Shown: positions 41,916 through 50,684 of the stretch, one piece after another
Layout of the letters: the number at the start of each line of letters is the position of its first letter
How positions within the stretch are numbered: the first letter of the stretch is position 1
NCBI RefSeq assembly: GCF_001676055.1
Contig: NZ_LZEX01000003.1
Coordinates: forward strand, 62,001 to 126,000
Length of the DNA: 64,000 nt
Direction of reading: 5' to 3'
Source: Morganella psychrotolerans
GTDB lineage: Bacteria > Pseudomonadota > Gammaproteobacteria > Enterobacterales > Enterobacteriaceae
Position numbers and translations under genes: made by a program
Notes under the pieces: generated by a model
The model's database searches: none
Told to the model about the DNA's origin: nothing
The model's input: only the letters and a program-made list of their open reading frames with translations

Positions 41916-41949
41916 AGGATACTTTGACGAAGTAATAACGGATGATCTT

Positions 41950-43673
41950 TTGCTAACTTTCGAGCATATCAGTGCTTATTTTGTTCAACATCCAGAAAGA
42001 AAACTAGTTGATCTATGTAAGTCGTTTGACCGGGCATACCAGCAAGAACTTGGTCAGTCACTTTATGATATACGTTTAATGTGTGCCGCAAGACTTGTTA
42101 CGTTCGATATTCGCTTACCATTCCATAGCTTAAGCGGTCAACGCTTGCAAGAAGTACCACTCGCAGTGATGCACAAAAGGCTCAAAAATGTTTAAAACTG
42201 CTGTGTGAAGCAGCTCCATCAATCGCTGAGCAAGTTTGTGAACATGGCTTGCTATGGTTTACTAAGCTTAAACGAGTGATATTGAAATATATTGCTCCAA
42301 CGTTCAAAGACGAGCTTTCAAAATATGGCGTTAGCTGCTTAGGCATGAAAAAGAACCGTATTCAAAAAGCGGTCTTTCAGCAGTTGCAAAGTGACGTGAA
42401 AGCTAAAGTGATTAGTGTGAGGAGCGGTACATCTTACACGGAGGCTATACGTTGGCTGATGTCAATCACAGGTCAGCAGGTAGTGGAAGCTTTTAAAATA
42501 TCATTTAAGCGGCATCAGCGTCACGCTAGAAGAGCAAAGATGGAAGACTTGTACAGTGATGACGAGCTACGAGAATTGATTTTTTATATTGAAAAGGGAA
42601 TCAAAGAAACGGATAACGTAAAGCAATTACTAGCACTGTACTTTGCTCGAATCCAAGTAAAAAGTTGCTGGAATACGTCACCCATGACGGATATTGAATT
42701 GAGTGACATTGCCGATGTCGCACTACCTACTGCCAAGAAAAGCATTACTCTATTAATTCAAAAACCAAGAAAAGGCTATGACATTGACACCTATTCTTTA
42801 GATGGTCGCACAGTAAACAGTGTAATGCGAGATATCGTGTACGTGAAAGATACGCTGACTCACGGATACCGTCACTTGGGTGATCAGCATACTCAAAATT
42901 ATTTATTTATCTTCAAAGAAAAAACCAATGTAAGTCGTGTATTAGCTGGCAATATCATTGCTCATATCAAATCTATTTTGAATCGATTTGGTTGCACGGT
43001 TAATTATGACTCAATGCGCATTCGCAAGAATGGTGCAAATCACCTTTATCGTGACGTGGCAAAGCAAATGCGTGCTTATGAATCAGCAAAACTTCATACC
43101 TTCGACACGTTCATCAAGCACTACCAACGAGTGAGTGAACAAAAAACACAACAAACATTACACACGGCAGTAGATGTGATGCAGCGCTATTTTATGGGGC
43201 GAGAAATTGACCCGGAAATTAAGGTGTTAATGGTTGATGATGGTAGCACTCAGAAAACGCCCACAGGTGAGTGTGCATCGCATGGATACGATGCAGAAGC
43301 ATCACAACACGGTAAAGAACATCGGCATCTATCAGGTGGTAAAGAAAATGGGTGGTGCAGTGATTTTTTGGCGTGTGTGTGGTGCAAGCACTTTAGAACA
43401 GTCGCTGATCCTGAGCATGTTTGGCAGTTGCTAAGCTATCGTGATTATGTGTTGGCAGATATGTCAGCCAGTATTTCTGATATTGAAAATAATGAATTTC
43501 AGCAGGAAGCGATTACGGCACTGCATCAGCGTGTTGATGACATATTAGAGCAAGTAGCAATTAAAAATCCGATGGCAGTGACGAAGGGTAAAGAGCTGAT
43601 GGCGGAAAAAGGAATGCATCCGTTTTGGGCATTTGCAGTAACGTCAGTTAAGACAGTGGGAGATATTTTATGA
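41950..43673 (+). pseudogene. First recombinase-like gene of the element, frameshifted
   Basis: One frame from TTG 41950 reads LTFEHISAYFVQHPERKLVD to about QRLQEVP and then stops at 42195. A second frame enters near 42155 as TRSDAQKAQKCLKLLCEAA and runs to 43673. One lost base joins them into about 574 residues. The C-terminus has a zinc-like segment CSDFLACVWCKHF that matches the end of the next gene's protein (CVWCDSY). I see no clear catalytic Arg-His-Arg-Tyr set. It is probably a partner recombinase of a TnpA-like type. It overlaps the next gene by four bases. Confidence 0.6.
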
Positions 43674-45664
43674 CGGGAATTTCAACTGCTGTAGAAGCCT
43701 GTTTAAAGATTGATGGGCTTATCAGCCTCAATCCTTATAGTTTAGAGGTTGATGCCGAACTCACACCGCTAGTGCTTTGGCAGTATATCCGCTCTAATAA
43801 AAAACAGATCACATTGTTTGGTGATGATTCTTGGTACTCGCAAGGCAACAATTTATCCGTAACCTTTAACGGTGTTGGGTCGAAGTATAAATATCAACTT
43901 AAAGCCCTAACACTTGGTATGTATACGCAAGGCTCAGGTCAAGGCATGGAGCCGCTTGCATGGTCTACGATTCGTAGAAATATTGCTAATCTCAAACGCC
44001 TTGCGAAATGGCTTGAACGTTACGGTATCGAGAGCTTTGATGACTTAGACCAACAGCCAGAATTGCGTTTGCGCAATATTATATTGGACTTGGTGCAAGC
44101 GTCTGACTTGCAGAAACATTCATCTTTTGCTCAATCACTGTTAACTGCTATTTATTGGTTAAAACTATATTCAGTGGTCAAAAACGAACAGTTTTACGAT
44201 TTAATGAATGAATATTTTTTGCCATTTACCTTATTAAAAAAAGAACGCAGAAACAAACATTCAGTCATTCCGGTTCAAATAATGAAGCAAGTTCTCAAGG
44301 CAAGCGAAGAGCACGTTAATGCCATTGAGAAGATCATCGATAATTGGCACAGCCTGCAAACAAAACTAAATGATGGCGTTGAATACGCACCGAAAAAGCA
44401 CCTTAAAAACTCGACATACGTTGACGGATTAAATGAGTCAGAGTCTGCTGAATTAGACGAATATTATGAGCTTATTAAAAGTCTTCGCAGATATACTTTT
44501 GTACTTGTGATTAGTTATACAGGTATGCGCTATAGCGAAGCAATGGCACTCAGTGATGATTCAGCTATTGAGCGAAACGGTAAATACTTTATTAAGACGT
44601 TATTGTCTAAAACAACAGATGAAACTCAAAGCTTAGAATGGGTAACGAATGAAGTCACCTATCGAGCGGTAAAACTACTCACAAGAGTTTGCTCTGTTTA
44701 TCGTGAACGTGCAGCCTTACTATTAAAATATCACAGCGATTTATTGCCACTAAAGCGTAAGTTGAATTTAGAGTTTGGTTTAAGTAATCGAACTTTGTTT
44801 GGTGTGTCACCCCATAAAAAATCCTGCGAGTTTTCATTAAATACTAAGTCTACTAAAAATGGCTTTAACAACATAAACAAAATGTTTTCGATTAGAGTCA
44901 CTGAGCATGATATTGCCGAACTTGAGCGCATGGGATGCAATTATCAATCCGTCAGCTCAAACCATAAAAAGTTCAAGAAGCCATATAAAGTAGGCGATTT
45001 TTTCAATTTTACCGCCCATCAATTTAGACACACCTTTGCGTGGTTTATTGTTGCAAATCGTTTGGGTGATTTAGACGATATTAAATATCAGTACAAACAT
45101 TTAGAGAACATGATGTCGTTGGTTTACAGCCAACGGGGATATGAGTCTATGGAGGAGTTAATTGGACTAACCGAAAGCTTCTCTGAGTTTATGATATCGC
45201 AAGCAATGGAAGATATGGTGACCGCAGCACAAGACGGCACGCTAGCAGGAAAAGGCGGACAAAACTTTATCGCCAAATTGACTGAGATTCTGGCAGATGA
45301 CCTGACCACCGGAAGCACCCCTCACTTTAAAAATATGGAAGAGTTGATCACGTTTGCTGCTAAACATACCAACAACTTTAGAGGCGTGTCACATGGTTAC
45401 TGTACCAAGGGATCGGAATGTAAAGTTCGTAATGCAGCAGATCCAAGTCACTGTGTATGGTGCGATAGCTACATTGCAACACCTCGACATTTACCCCACT
45501 GGCTGGTTGTTAAAAAGCGATGTGAATCGCAATTAGCTGCATTTGAAAAATTTCCGTCAGAGATAAAGCAGCGATTAAAAGTCTTTAGTACGGCATTAAA
45601 TGACAACCTTGAAGCCGCAAATATCATCATTGACCAGTTAACGATAAAAGTGAAGGAAGCCTAA
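43670..45664 (+). CDS. Tyrosine recombinase (TnpB-like), 664 residues
   Basis: The catalytic region is visible: the first Arg in ISYTGMRYSEAMAL (about residue 287), then HQFRHTFAWF with the His-x-x-Arg, and a likely nucleophile in MSLVYSQRGY. The N-terminal 200 residues resemble a core-binding domain. The C-terminus has Cys-rich CTKGSECKVRNAADPSHCVWC, a probable zinc site. The length matches the TnpB class of Tn554-like transposons (about 630). Start and end overlap or touch the neighbouring genes. Confidence 0.82.
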   Translation: MTGISTAVEACLKIDGLISLNPYSLEVDAELTPLVLWQYIRSNKKQITLFGDDSWYSQGNNLSVTFNGVGSKYKYQLKALTLGMYTQGSGQGMEPLAWSTIRRNIANLKRLAKWLERYGIESFDDLDQQPELRLRNIILDLVQASDLQKHSSFAQSLLTAIYWLKLYSVVKNEQFYDLMNEYFLPFTLLKKERRNKHSVIPVQIMKQVLKASEEHVNAIEKIIDNWHSLQTKLNDGVEYAPKKHLKNSTYVDGLNESESAELDEYYELIKSLRRYTFVLVISYTGMRYSEAMALSDDSAIERNGKYFIKTLLSKTTDETQSLEWVTNEVTYRAVKLLTRVCSVYRERAALLLKYHSDLLPLKRKLNLEFGLSNRTLFGVSPHKKSCEFSLNTKSTKNGFNNINKMFSIRVTEHDIAELERMGCNYQSVSSNHKKFKKPYKVGDFFNFTAHQFRHTFAWFIVANRLGDLDDIKYQYKHLENMMSLVYSQRGYESMEELIGLTESFSEFMISQAMEDMVTAAQDGTLAGKGGQNFIAKLTEILADDLTTGSTPHFKNMEELITFAAKHTNNFRGVSHGYCTKGSECKVRNAADPSHCVWCDSYIATPRHLPHWLVVKKRCESQLAAFEKFPSEIKQRLKVFSTALNDNLEAANIIIDQLTIKVKEA

Positions 45665-45665
45665 T

Positions 45666-46070
45666 ATGAGCGAATCAGTTGAGATCACAATGGCAGACAA
45701 AATTGATACGGCCTTGTCTGAAATGGCTGCCAACAACGAAAAAATTAACGTTAGCCAAGTAGCGAAACGATTAGGTATATCAAACTCTGCTATCTACAAG
45801 TTTAACCCTGAGAAAATCCCGGATATTCAGACTGCGCAAAAGCGTCAGAAAAATAAAGCAGAGGCTATTGCTGTTGGTACTGAAAATGAACAGCTTAAGA
45901 AAGAAGTTGAATCGTTAAAAAAATCGAACCTTGATTATAAAGAGCTTGCCGAGGATTTGAGAACGCAAAATCAGTCATTGTGGGAGCACATTCAGCAGGT
46001 TTACAACATGTACGATGAGGTATTGGCTGAGCGTAATGGCTTTGCTGAAAGGCTAAAACACGGACTCTAA
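45666..46070 (+). CDS. TnpC-like helix and coiled-coil protein, 134 residues
   Basis: The N-terminal part has a helix-turn-helix pattern (NVSQVAKRLGISNSAIYKF). The rest is a long coiled coil (ENEQLKKEVESLKKSNLDYKELAEDLRTQNQSLWEHI). In Tn554-like elements TnpC is a similar small accessory protein that influences transposition orientation and frequency. It starts one base after the recombinase stop. Confidence 0.75.
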   Translation: MSESVEITMADKIDTALSEMAANNEKINVSQVAKRLGISNSAIYKFNPEKIPDIQTAQKRQKNKAEAIAVGTENEQLKKEVESLKKSNLDYKELAEDLRTQNQSLWEHIQQVYNMYDEVLAERNGFAERLKHGL

Positions 46071-46108
46071 ATTTACATAATTAAATTAACAACCATGAGG
46101 TATTTACT

Positions 46109-46357
46109 ATGAGTAAAAACACAAAGAAGACATCCCAAAGTGTGGCATCTAAGGCAGCTAAAACATTAACCGATCCTAATGCTTCTAAGACCGCCAAAAA
46201 ATTAGCTGGCTCTGCTCTGTCGTAAAAAGGAACTAGCAAGCAAACAGGTGCTGACATGGAAGACTTCGCATCAAAGGTACTGCAAAGCGATAAGTACAGC
46301 AAAGATACAAAAGAACTTGCAGGTTCGGTGTTATCTCAATCCAATAAAAAGCGATAG
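46109..46357 (+). pseudogene. Small Lys/Ser-rich gene with an in-frame stop
   Basis: After ATG 46109 the frame reads MSKNTKKTSQSVASKAAKTL to AGSALS, then TAA at 46223, then KGTSKQTGADMEDFASKVLQ to a TAG at 46355. The two halves repeat one motif (KLAGSAL and ELAGSVL). The type is familiar to me as a small protein of about 80 residues found with integrative elements. TAA would be CAA (Gln) in an intact copy. A ribosome binding site ATGAGG lies upstream. Confidence 0.65.
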
Positions 46358-46425
46358 ATTTAGTAACAAAACTGTATTTTACTGCCTAAATTTACTGCTG
46401 TTTTTAGAGTAAATTCCTCAAAAAC

Positions 46426-46465
46426 TGTTACCACTCTTCAAGTCAATAAATACGGGATGGTAACA
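46426..46465. repeat. Inverted repeat near the right end of the element
   Basis: TGTTACCA at 46426 and TGGTAACA at 46458 are perfect inverted copies separated by 24 bases. This is the spacing expected of paired recombinase binding arms around a crossover core. The crossover point is not known. Confidence 0.55.
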
Positions 46466-47127
46466 ATTTTTCATTTGTCGAAAACGACATTAACCAATAT
46501 TGGGAAACCACGGCCAATAACAACTCAGGGAAATTGGCAGATCTGCGAGACCCCCTCTACGTGAAAAATCCAGACCGGACCTATTACACGCCGCTTCAGG
46601 GTGCGACAATTGAGGACGTATACCAAGCAGAGATTTTTGAGTCCGCCGTCAATAAGCCCGACATTGAGCGACTGTATCAACAGAACTTTGAAAACATGCG
46701 CATAGCTGACGTTTACTTCGACCACAAGTCTCGGCATTTTGCGCTGCCGGGTAGCGATGTCAAAATGACGGAGCACGATGCACGGTACTTGCGTTCGCTG
46801 CTTCAAACCGATGTCTCAAGCGTAAATAAGCGCATTGCGTTGGCACGATATTACCTGCACACCGGAGACCCAAAGCAGGCGCTTTCCATCGTGGACAACA
46901 TCAATCCATACGCTTGCTTAAGCGACTGTTATGCTATCGCAGTCGATGCGGGAAAAACCTCCTATGTCGCGTTAGGGCCGCTGTATCGGTGGTTCGACAA
47001 GCATAACCAGGCGCGCGGGTACGCTCCCAGTGCTGGGGATTTACAAAGCACCGTATTTCTCTCAATCATATTTTTCGTCCTTCTTGTCGGTGGCACATTC
47101 ATCTTGCAATACGCAATTAGAAAATAA
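46450..47127 (+). pseudogene. Backbone gene cut at its 5' end by the element
   Basis: The frame opens after a stop at 46447 and has no ATG. The best codon inside is TTG at 46534, without a binding site. From about residue 10 the protein looks normal (ENDINQYWETTANNNSGK, then LADLRDPLYVKNPDRTYYTP). It ends in one transmembrane helix (VFLSIIFFVLLVGGTFILQY). The base composition is that of the backbone. The likely history is loss of the original start by insertion of the element. The family is unknown. Confidence 0.6.
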
Positions 47128-47184
47128 CGAAGACATACTCCGAAAGCCCGCCCCGTGCGGGTTTTTCCTTATGTGGGCATCAAC

Positions 47185-47200
47185 ATTTCGCATGCGAAAT
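47185..47200. promoter_or_regulatory. Palindrome ATTTCGCATGCGAAAT, copy 12
   Basis: A perfect copy, the most distant from parAB, upstream of a dispersed leader. Confidence 0.8.
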
Positions 47201-47250
47201 CCTTTCTCCTATTCAAGAAAAAAAGAGTCAAAAAAAGATGTTTTTTTTTA

Positions 47251-47320
47251 CGTTTGCCTATTTGTCAGCGGTTGGGGTGGGGTGATACTGGATTCACAGG
47301 CAGTAAACAAAACGAATAAC
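47251..47320 (+). promoter_or_regulatory. Dispersed leader family, full copy at 47.3 kb
   Basis: It has TATTTGTCAGCGGTTGGG, then GTGGGGTGATACTGGATTC, then CAGTAAACAAAACGAATAAC. TTGTCA and GATACT, 16 bases apart, make a good sigma-70-like pair. Confidence 0.9.
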
Positions 47321-47337
47321 TCAACCGGAGATCCACC

Positions 47338-47889
47338 ATGTCCCAGCAAATCAGCCAGTCCCGCATCACTCTGACTTCTTTGAAAGTTGCCGCGTTCGCA
47401 AGTGAAGAAACTTGGTGCTTTGAAGCTAAAGTTTGTCTTGATGGGAAAGTTATCGCTAATGCCCATAACAGCGGCACGGGGGGTTGTACCTTCATCCTCG
47501 CAATGGATGGTCAAGATAAGTTGTTAGAAGAGGCTGAAGCCTTCGCTAAATCTTTGCCTGATCTGGTGTCTGACTTTAACGACCCGCAAACAGGTACCAA
47601 CATGCTGTTGAGCGTCGATCTGGAAATGCTGGTGGATTGCATCGTTTCTGACATGCAGGCCGAGAAAAAGCTGCGCACTCGCTTCAAACGTGAGTTCCCT
47701 AAAAAGTTGCTGTATGTACAGGGTGACGCCTTATATTCCGTGAAAGGTTTTGATTTAAGCAAAACCAAAGATAAGGCCGCGCTGTTCAAGTCTTGCCGCG
47801 ATCACAACGGCAAAGACATCATCATTCTGGCTGAATTGACTGAAGCTAAAGCATGGGAGTTGTATAAGAAAACCATGAGCGGCGAATAA
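47338..47889 (+). CDS. Hypothetical protein, 183 residues
   Basis: It is driven by a full leader and has CCGGAGATCCACC upstream. The product is soluble alpha/beta, with a basic helix (MQAEKKLRTRFKREFPKKLLYVQGD) in the middle. No family is recognised. A GCCCGC-TTCG-GCGGGC terminator follows. Confidence 0.75.
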   Translation: MSQQISQSRITLTSLKVAAFASEETWCFEAKVCLDGKVIANAHNSGTGGCTFILAMDGQDKLLEEAEAFAKSLPDLVSDFNDPQTGTNMLLSVDLEMLVDCIVSDMQAEKKLRTRFKREFPKKLLYVQGDALYSVKGFDLSKTKDKAALFKSCRDHNGKDIIILAELTEAKAWELYKKTMSGE

Positions 47890-47898
47890 CGCCTTCAC

Positions 47899-47921
47899 AG
47901 CCCGCTTCGGCGGGCTTTCTT
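47899..47921 (+). terminator. Rho-independent terminator
   Basis: AGCCCGC and GCGGGCT pair around TTCG, followed by a T-rich tail. Confidence 0.8.
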
Positions 47922-47976
47922 CGTTAAGCGAGCTTGCTCCCTGATAATCCCTTAACAACCACCCTCTGGAGTTTTC

Positions 47977-49626
47977 ATGGCTATTACCATTACATATGGC
48001 GTTTTGCGTAATGCAACGCACGAAGAGTTAACCAGCAAGGCCTATTCTAACGCAAGCAACAATCAGGAAATTGATATTGACGCTGATAAGCTGAGTGAAG
48101 AGGCGGTTAACGACCTGCGTAATACCTGCGACCAAATGGGACAAAAGAAAATTGTCCGCATCATTGACTCAATCGTTGCCGCAAAAAAAGGGGACTTCTC
48201 CAAGCCTGTTGCGAGTTTTCAAGCTTTTGATAGCGTCTTGATTGAATACCTGCGGCGTGATGCAAAAGACGGCTGGATCTACCGTCGTGGCAGTGATGGT
48301 AATCTGTATGCCGCGCTGGTGACATCCGTTAAACACAATACCAGTGGCAGCTACCGTAACCAGCCACCGTCTGTCGATATTAATATTACATGGTATGGCT
48401 TCGGCGATAATTCGAATCGTGATAAGCCCTACTCTGTCCATACTGGCAACATCAAGTTTTATGCCCAAGAAGTTGCTCGCCGTCATGTTTCAAAAATCCT
48501 GGCAGAGCAAAGTCTGTTCAAAGAAACACCTGAGCTGCGCGCAGAATACGATGAACAACTGAAACGCTATCACGAGATGGTGCAAGGCCAGTTCCCACAC
48601 CAGTTCCGTGCTATTGGTGCGGCAAACAAGATGGATGGGTATGGTAGTTACGACCGTAATTTAAATATTGCAGGTCACAAGCTGATCCACGACCTGCCCA
48701 CCAGCGAGTGCGGGCCTATAAGTGAGGTGGTTGAAACCGAACTCTTGGGTACTGATGAGGTTGATGGTTTTGGTGTGTTGCCCGAAGCTACCGCCGTCCG
48801 CTTCTTCGACCTGTCACTCCATCAATATGTCTGGGTGCATTCGAATAATGTCGAGCCATATCAGTACGACAAAAATCTGCGTAACAAGATGATTCTGCCT
48901 GAGTCGCACAGCGATCTGTTGGACGTCCTAACCTCGGACATCACTGCTTTTACCAGCGACATTATCGAAGGGAAAAGTGCGGGCAATATCATCATGTGTG
49001 TGGGTAAACCGGGGCTTGGCAAAACCCTGACCGCTGAAGTGTATTCTGAGCTGACTGAAAGGGCACTGTACTCCATTCATGCTGGCACTTTGGGGATTAA
49101 CGCCGAAGAGATCGATAAGAACCTGAAAACCATACTAATGCGCGCGCGCCGTTGGGATTGTGTCCTTCTCCTGGACGAAGCCGACGTGTTCGTGATGGCT
49201 CGTGGCCTGGATATGGTGCATAACGCCGTTGTGGCCGAATTCCTGCGCACAATGGAGTATTTCGACGGCCTGATGTTCATGACATCGAACCGAGAGAATG
49301 ATCTGGATGAAGCCATCATTCCTCGCTGTGCGGCTATTATCCGGTATGACGTGCCAACGTTTGACGACGCCAAGAAAATTTGGCAGGTGATGGCCGAAAA
49401 CTTCGGTGTTAAGTTAAGCGAAGAGCTGTTAAATCAGCTGTTGGAGCGATTCCCGACGATGCCTCCGCGCGATATCAAGATGCTATTACGCTTAACACTG
49501 CGCATGTGCCGTGCCAAGCAGGGTAACGATGCGATACCAGACATTGAAATGTTCCGGCGCTGTGCGATGTTTCGTGGTGTACAAATCCAGTCGAAGACGA
49601 CGGGGAATAACGATAATGCAGCGTGA
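47977..49626 (+). CDS. AAA+ ATPase, 549 residues
   Basis: The C-terminal half is a standard AAA+ module: Walker A VGKPGLGKTLTAEV (about residue 345), Walker B LLLDEADVF, sensor 1 MFMTSNREN, and an Arg-finger region AIIPRCAAIIRYD. The N-terminal 300 residues have no recognised domain and contain no membrane segment. AAA+ proteins of this shape remodel protein or DNA complexes. The target is unknown. A small helical gene overlaps its end, which may encode a partner. Confidence 0.85.
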   Translation: MAITITYGVLRNATHEELTSKAYSNASNNQEIDIDADKLSEEAVNDLRNTCDQMGQKKIVRIIDSIVAAKKGDFSKPVASFQAFDSVLIEYLRRDAKDGWIYRRGSDGNLYAALVTSVKHNTSGSYRNQPPSVDINITWYGFGDNSNRDKPYSVHTGNIKFYAQEVARRHVSKILAEQSLFKETPELRAEYDEQLKRYHEMVQGQFPHQFRAIGAANKMDGYGSYDRNLNIAGHKLIHDLPTSECGPISEVVETELLGTDEVDGFGVLPEATAVRFFDLSLHQYVWVHSNNVEPYQYDKNLRNKMILPESHSDLLDVLTSDITAFTSDIIEGKSAGNIIMCVGKPGLGKTLTAEVYSELTERALYSIHAGTLGINAEEIDKNLKTILMRARRWDCVLLLDEADVFVMARGLDMVHNAVVAEFLRTMEYFDGLMFMTSNRENDLDEAIIPRCAAIIRYDVPTFDDAKKIWQVMAENFGVKLSEELLNQLLERFPTMPPRDIKMLLRLTLRMCRAKQGNDAIPDIEMFRRCAMFRGVQIQSKTTGNNDNAA

Positions 49627-49795
49627 TGAACAAAGCCCTGAGCAGATCAGGGCCGCTGAAATTTGTGATCAATTCGATGCACAGGTGTTTACTGGTGACG
49701 CCTTCCTGGGTAAGGAAGAGGCTGCAATCCTGCTGGAACATGCCATGCGATGGCAAAAAGCAGCGTTGGACTCGTTAAAAAGTAATGCCCGATGA
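49616..49795 (+). CDS. Small acidic helical protein, 59 residues
   Basis: The ATG lies 10 bases inside the end of the AAA+ gene, so expression is probably coupled. The product is helical and acidic (MQRDEQSPEQIRAAEICDQF ... EAAILLEHAMRWQKAALDSL). It may be a partner of the ATPase. This is inferred from position only. Confidence 0.55.
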   Translation: MQRDEQSPEQIRAAEICDQFDAQVFTGDAFLGKEEAAILLEHAMRWQKAALDSLKSNAR

Positions 49796-49800
49796 AAGAT

Positions 49801-49828
49801 AAAAGCCCCTGATTTAGGGGCTTTATTT
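49801..49828. terminator. Bidirectional terminator
   Basis: AAAGCCCCT and AGGGGCTTT pair around GATTT. It separates the AAA+ operon from the convergent toxin-antitoxin genes. Confidence 0.85.
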
Positions 49829-49833
49829 GAACC

Positions 49834-50163
49834 TTAGACCACTAAAACTTCTGGGCCTTTGCTTTCAAGAATACGTAGCATCCTCAATGCAGGGCCGCTT
49901 GGTTTCTTTTCTCCTCGCTCCCATTTGGATATGCTCTCTTTCGACATTCCCAATGCACGAGCGAGCACAGATTGAGACATACAATATTTAGTCCGCAACA
50001 TCTTGATCTCAGAGCCGCTCATCGCTGAAACTTCTTTTATTTTATCGTTAATTTCACGAGCACGGATGGTGCTTTCAATATCTTTAACCAGGCTTTCAGG
50101 TGATGCACCAGCTGCATTTAACTCTTTAGCCAATTCAAGCATGTTATTAAGTTTATTGTTCAT
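49834..50163 (-). CDS. HigA/NadS-like antitoxin with Xre helix-turn-helix
   Basis: The C-terminal half is an Xre-type DNA-binding domain: EIKMLRTKYCMSQSVLARALGMSKESISKWERGEKKPSGPALRML. This is the form seen in antitoxins of the HigA/NadS group. The N-terminal half is helical and would wrap the toxin. It overlaps the upstream toxin gene by 11 bases. It likely binds the palindrome at 50559 to repress the pair. Confidence 0.85.
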   Translation of the reverse strand: MNNKLNNMLELAKELNAAGASPESLVKDIESTIRAREINDKIKEVSAMSGSEIKMLRTKYCMSQSVLARALGMSKESISKWERGEKKPSGPALRMLRILESKGPEVLVV

Positions 50164-50542
50164 CAGTAATTTCCTCCAGAATTCCTTTAGAAATTAAATT
50201 GTTAATGATTTCTCCATCAAAGTTCAGAAACTCAGCGGCTAATTTTTTATAGGTTTCCAACTCATCATCTTCAATCTCTTTTGTACCTTTGGCATTGACC
50301 GTGTTTTTGGTCCATCCATCTGCAAAAAAAAGATGATTTTTTATCTTAAAAAAGATAATAACCCTAACACTTCCACTTTTGCCTTGCCCTTTCATTGCAA
50401 GGCGTTTTTTTATCACTCCACCGCCTAAATCAGCTTCAAATTGTCCTTGTTGAACTTCATGAGCAGCATCAAGTAACTGTTTGTCTGTTATAGGTATTTT
50501 TTTGGTGCATCGGACAAAAGATGAGATTTTATAGAACGCCAC
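50153..50542 (-). CDS. RelE/HigB-like toxin (PF06296 type)
   Basis: RelE-type toxins cut mRNA on the ribosome. The 129-residue product has the features of the DUF1044-like RelE group: GGGVIKKRLAMKGQGKSGSVRVIIFFK, then HLFFADGWTKN and a helical end with TYKKLAAEFL. The toxin precedes the antitoxin, the HigBA order. The genes are AT-richer than the surroundings. The minus-strand start has AAGGAG upstream. Confidence 0.82.
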   Translation of the reverse strand: MAFYKISSFVRCTKKIPITDKQLLDAAHEVQQGQFEADLGGGVIKKRLAMKGQGKSGSVRVIIFFKIKNHLFFADGWTKNTVNAKGTKEIEDDELETYKKLAAEFLNFDGEIINNLISKGILEEITDEQ

Positions 50543-50558
50543 ATTATCTCCTTAAATG

Positions 50559-50584
50559 GTACTGGTTACTATGGTAACGGGTAC
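50559..50584. promoter_or_regulatory. Operator palindrome of the HigBA-like pair
   Basis: GTACTGGTTAC and GTAACGGGTAC form an imperfect inverted repeat around TAT(G), just upstream of the toxin start. Confidence 0.7.
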
Positions 50585-50684
50585 TACTTAAATGTGCAAT
50601 ATTTATTAGCCTGCTAACATTAAAAACTTCGTGGGTGTGAAGCATTAGTGGATAATTAGTGCTTTTACGAAAAAGGTAGTTTTC

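Larger units (their letters stand above)
41940..46480 (+). mobile_element. Tyrosine-recombinase element (Tn554-like gene set)
   Basis: A distinctly AT-rich block holds a large recombinase-like gene, a tyrosine recombinase, a small helix/coiled-coil protein and a short gene. All are in one direction with overlapping or touching ends. The set recalls tnpA-tnpB-tnpC of Tn554 in size order. On the right, a GC-normal gene resumes without a start codon, which implies that the element cut it. The boundaries are estimates. A TGTTACCA/TGGTAACA inverted repeat lies near the right end. Confidence 0.65.
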
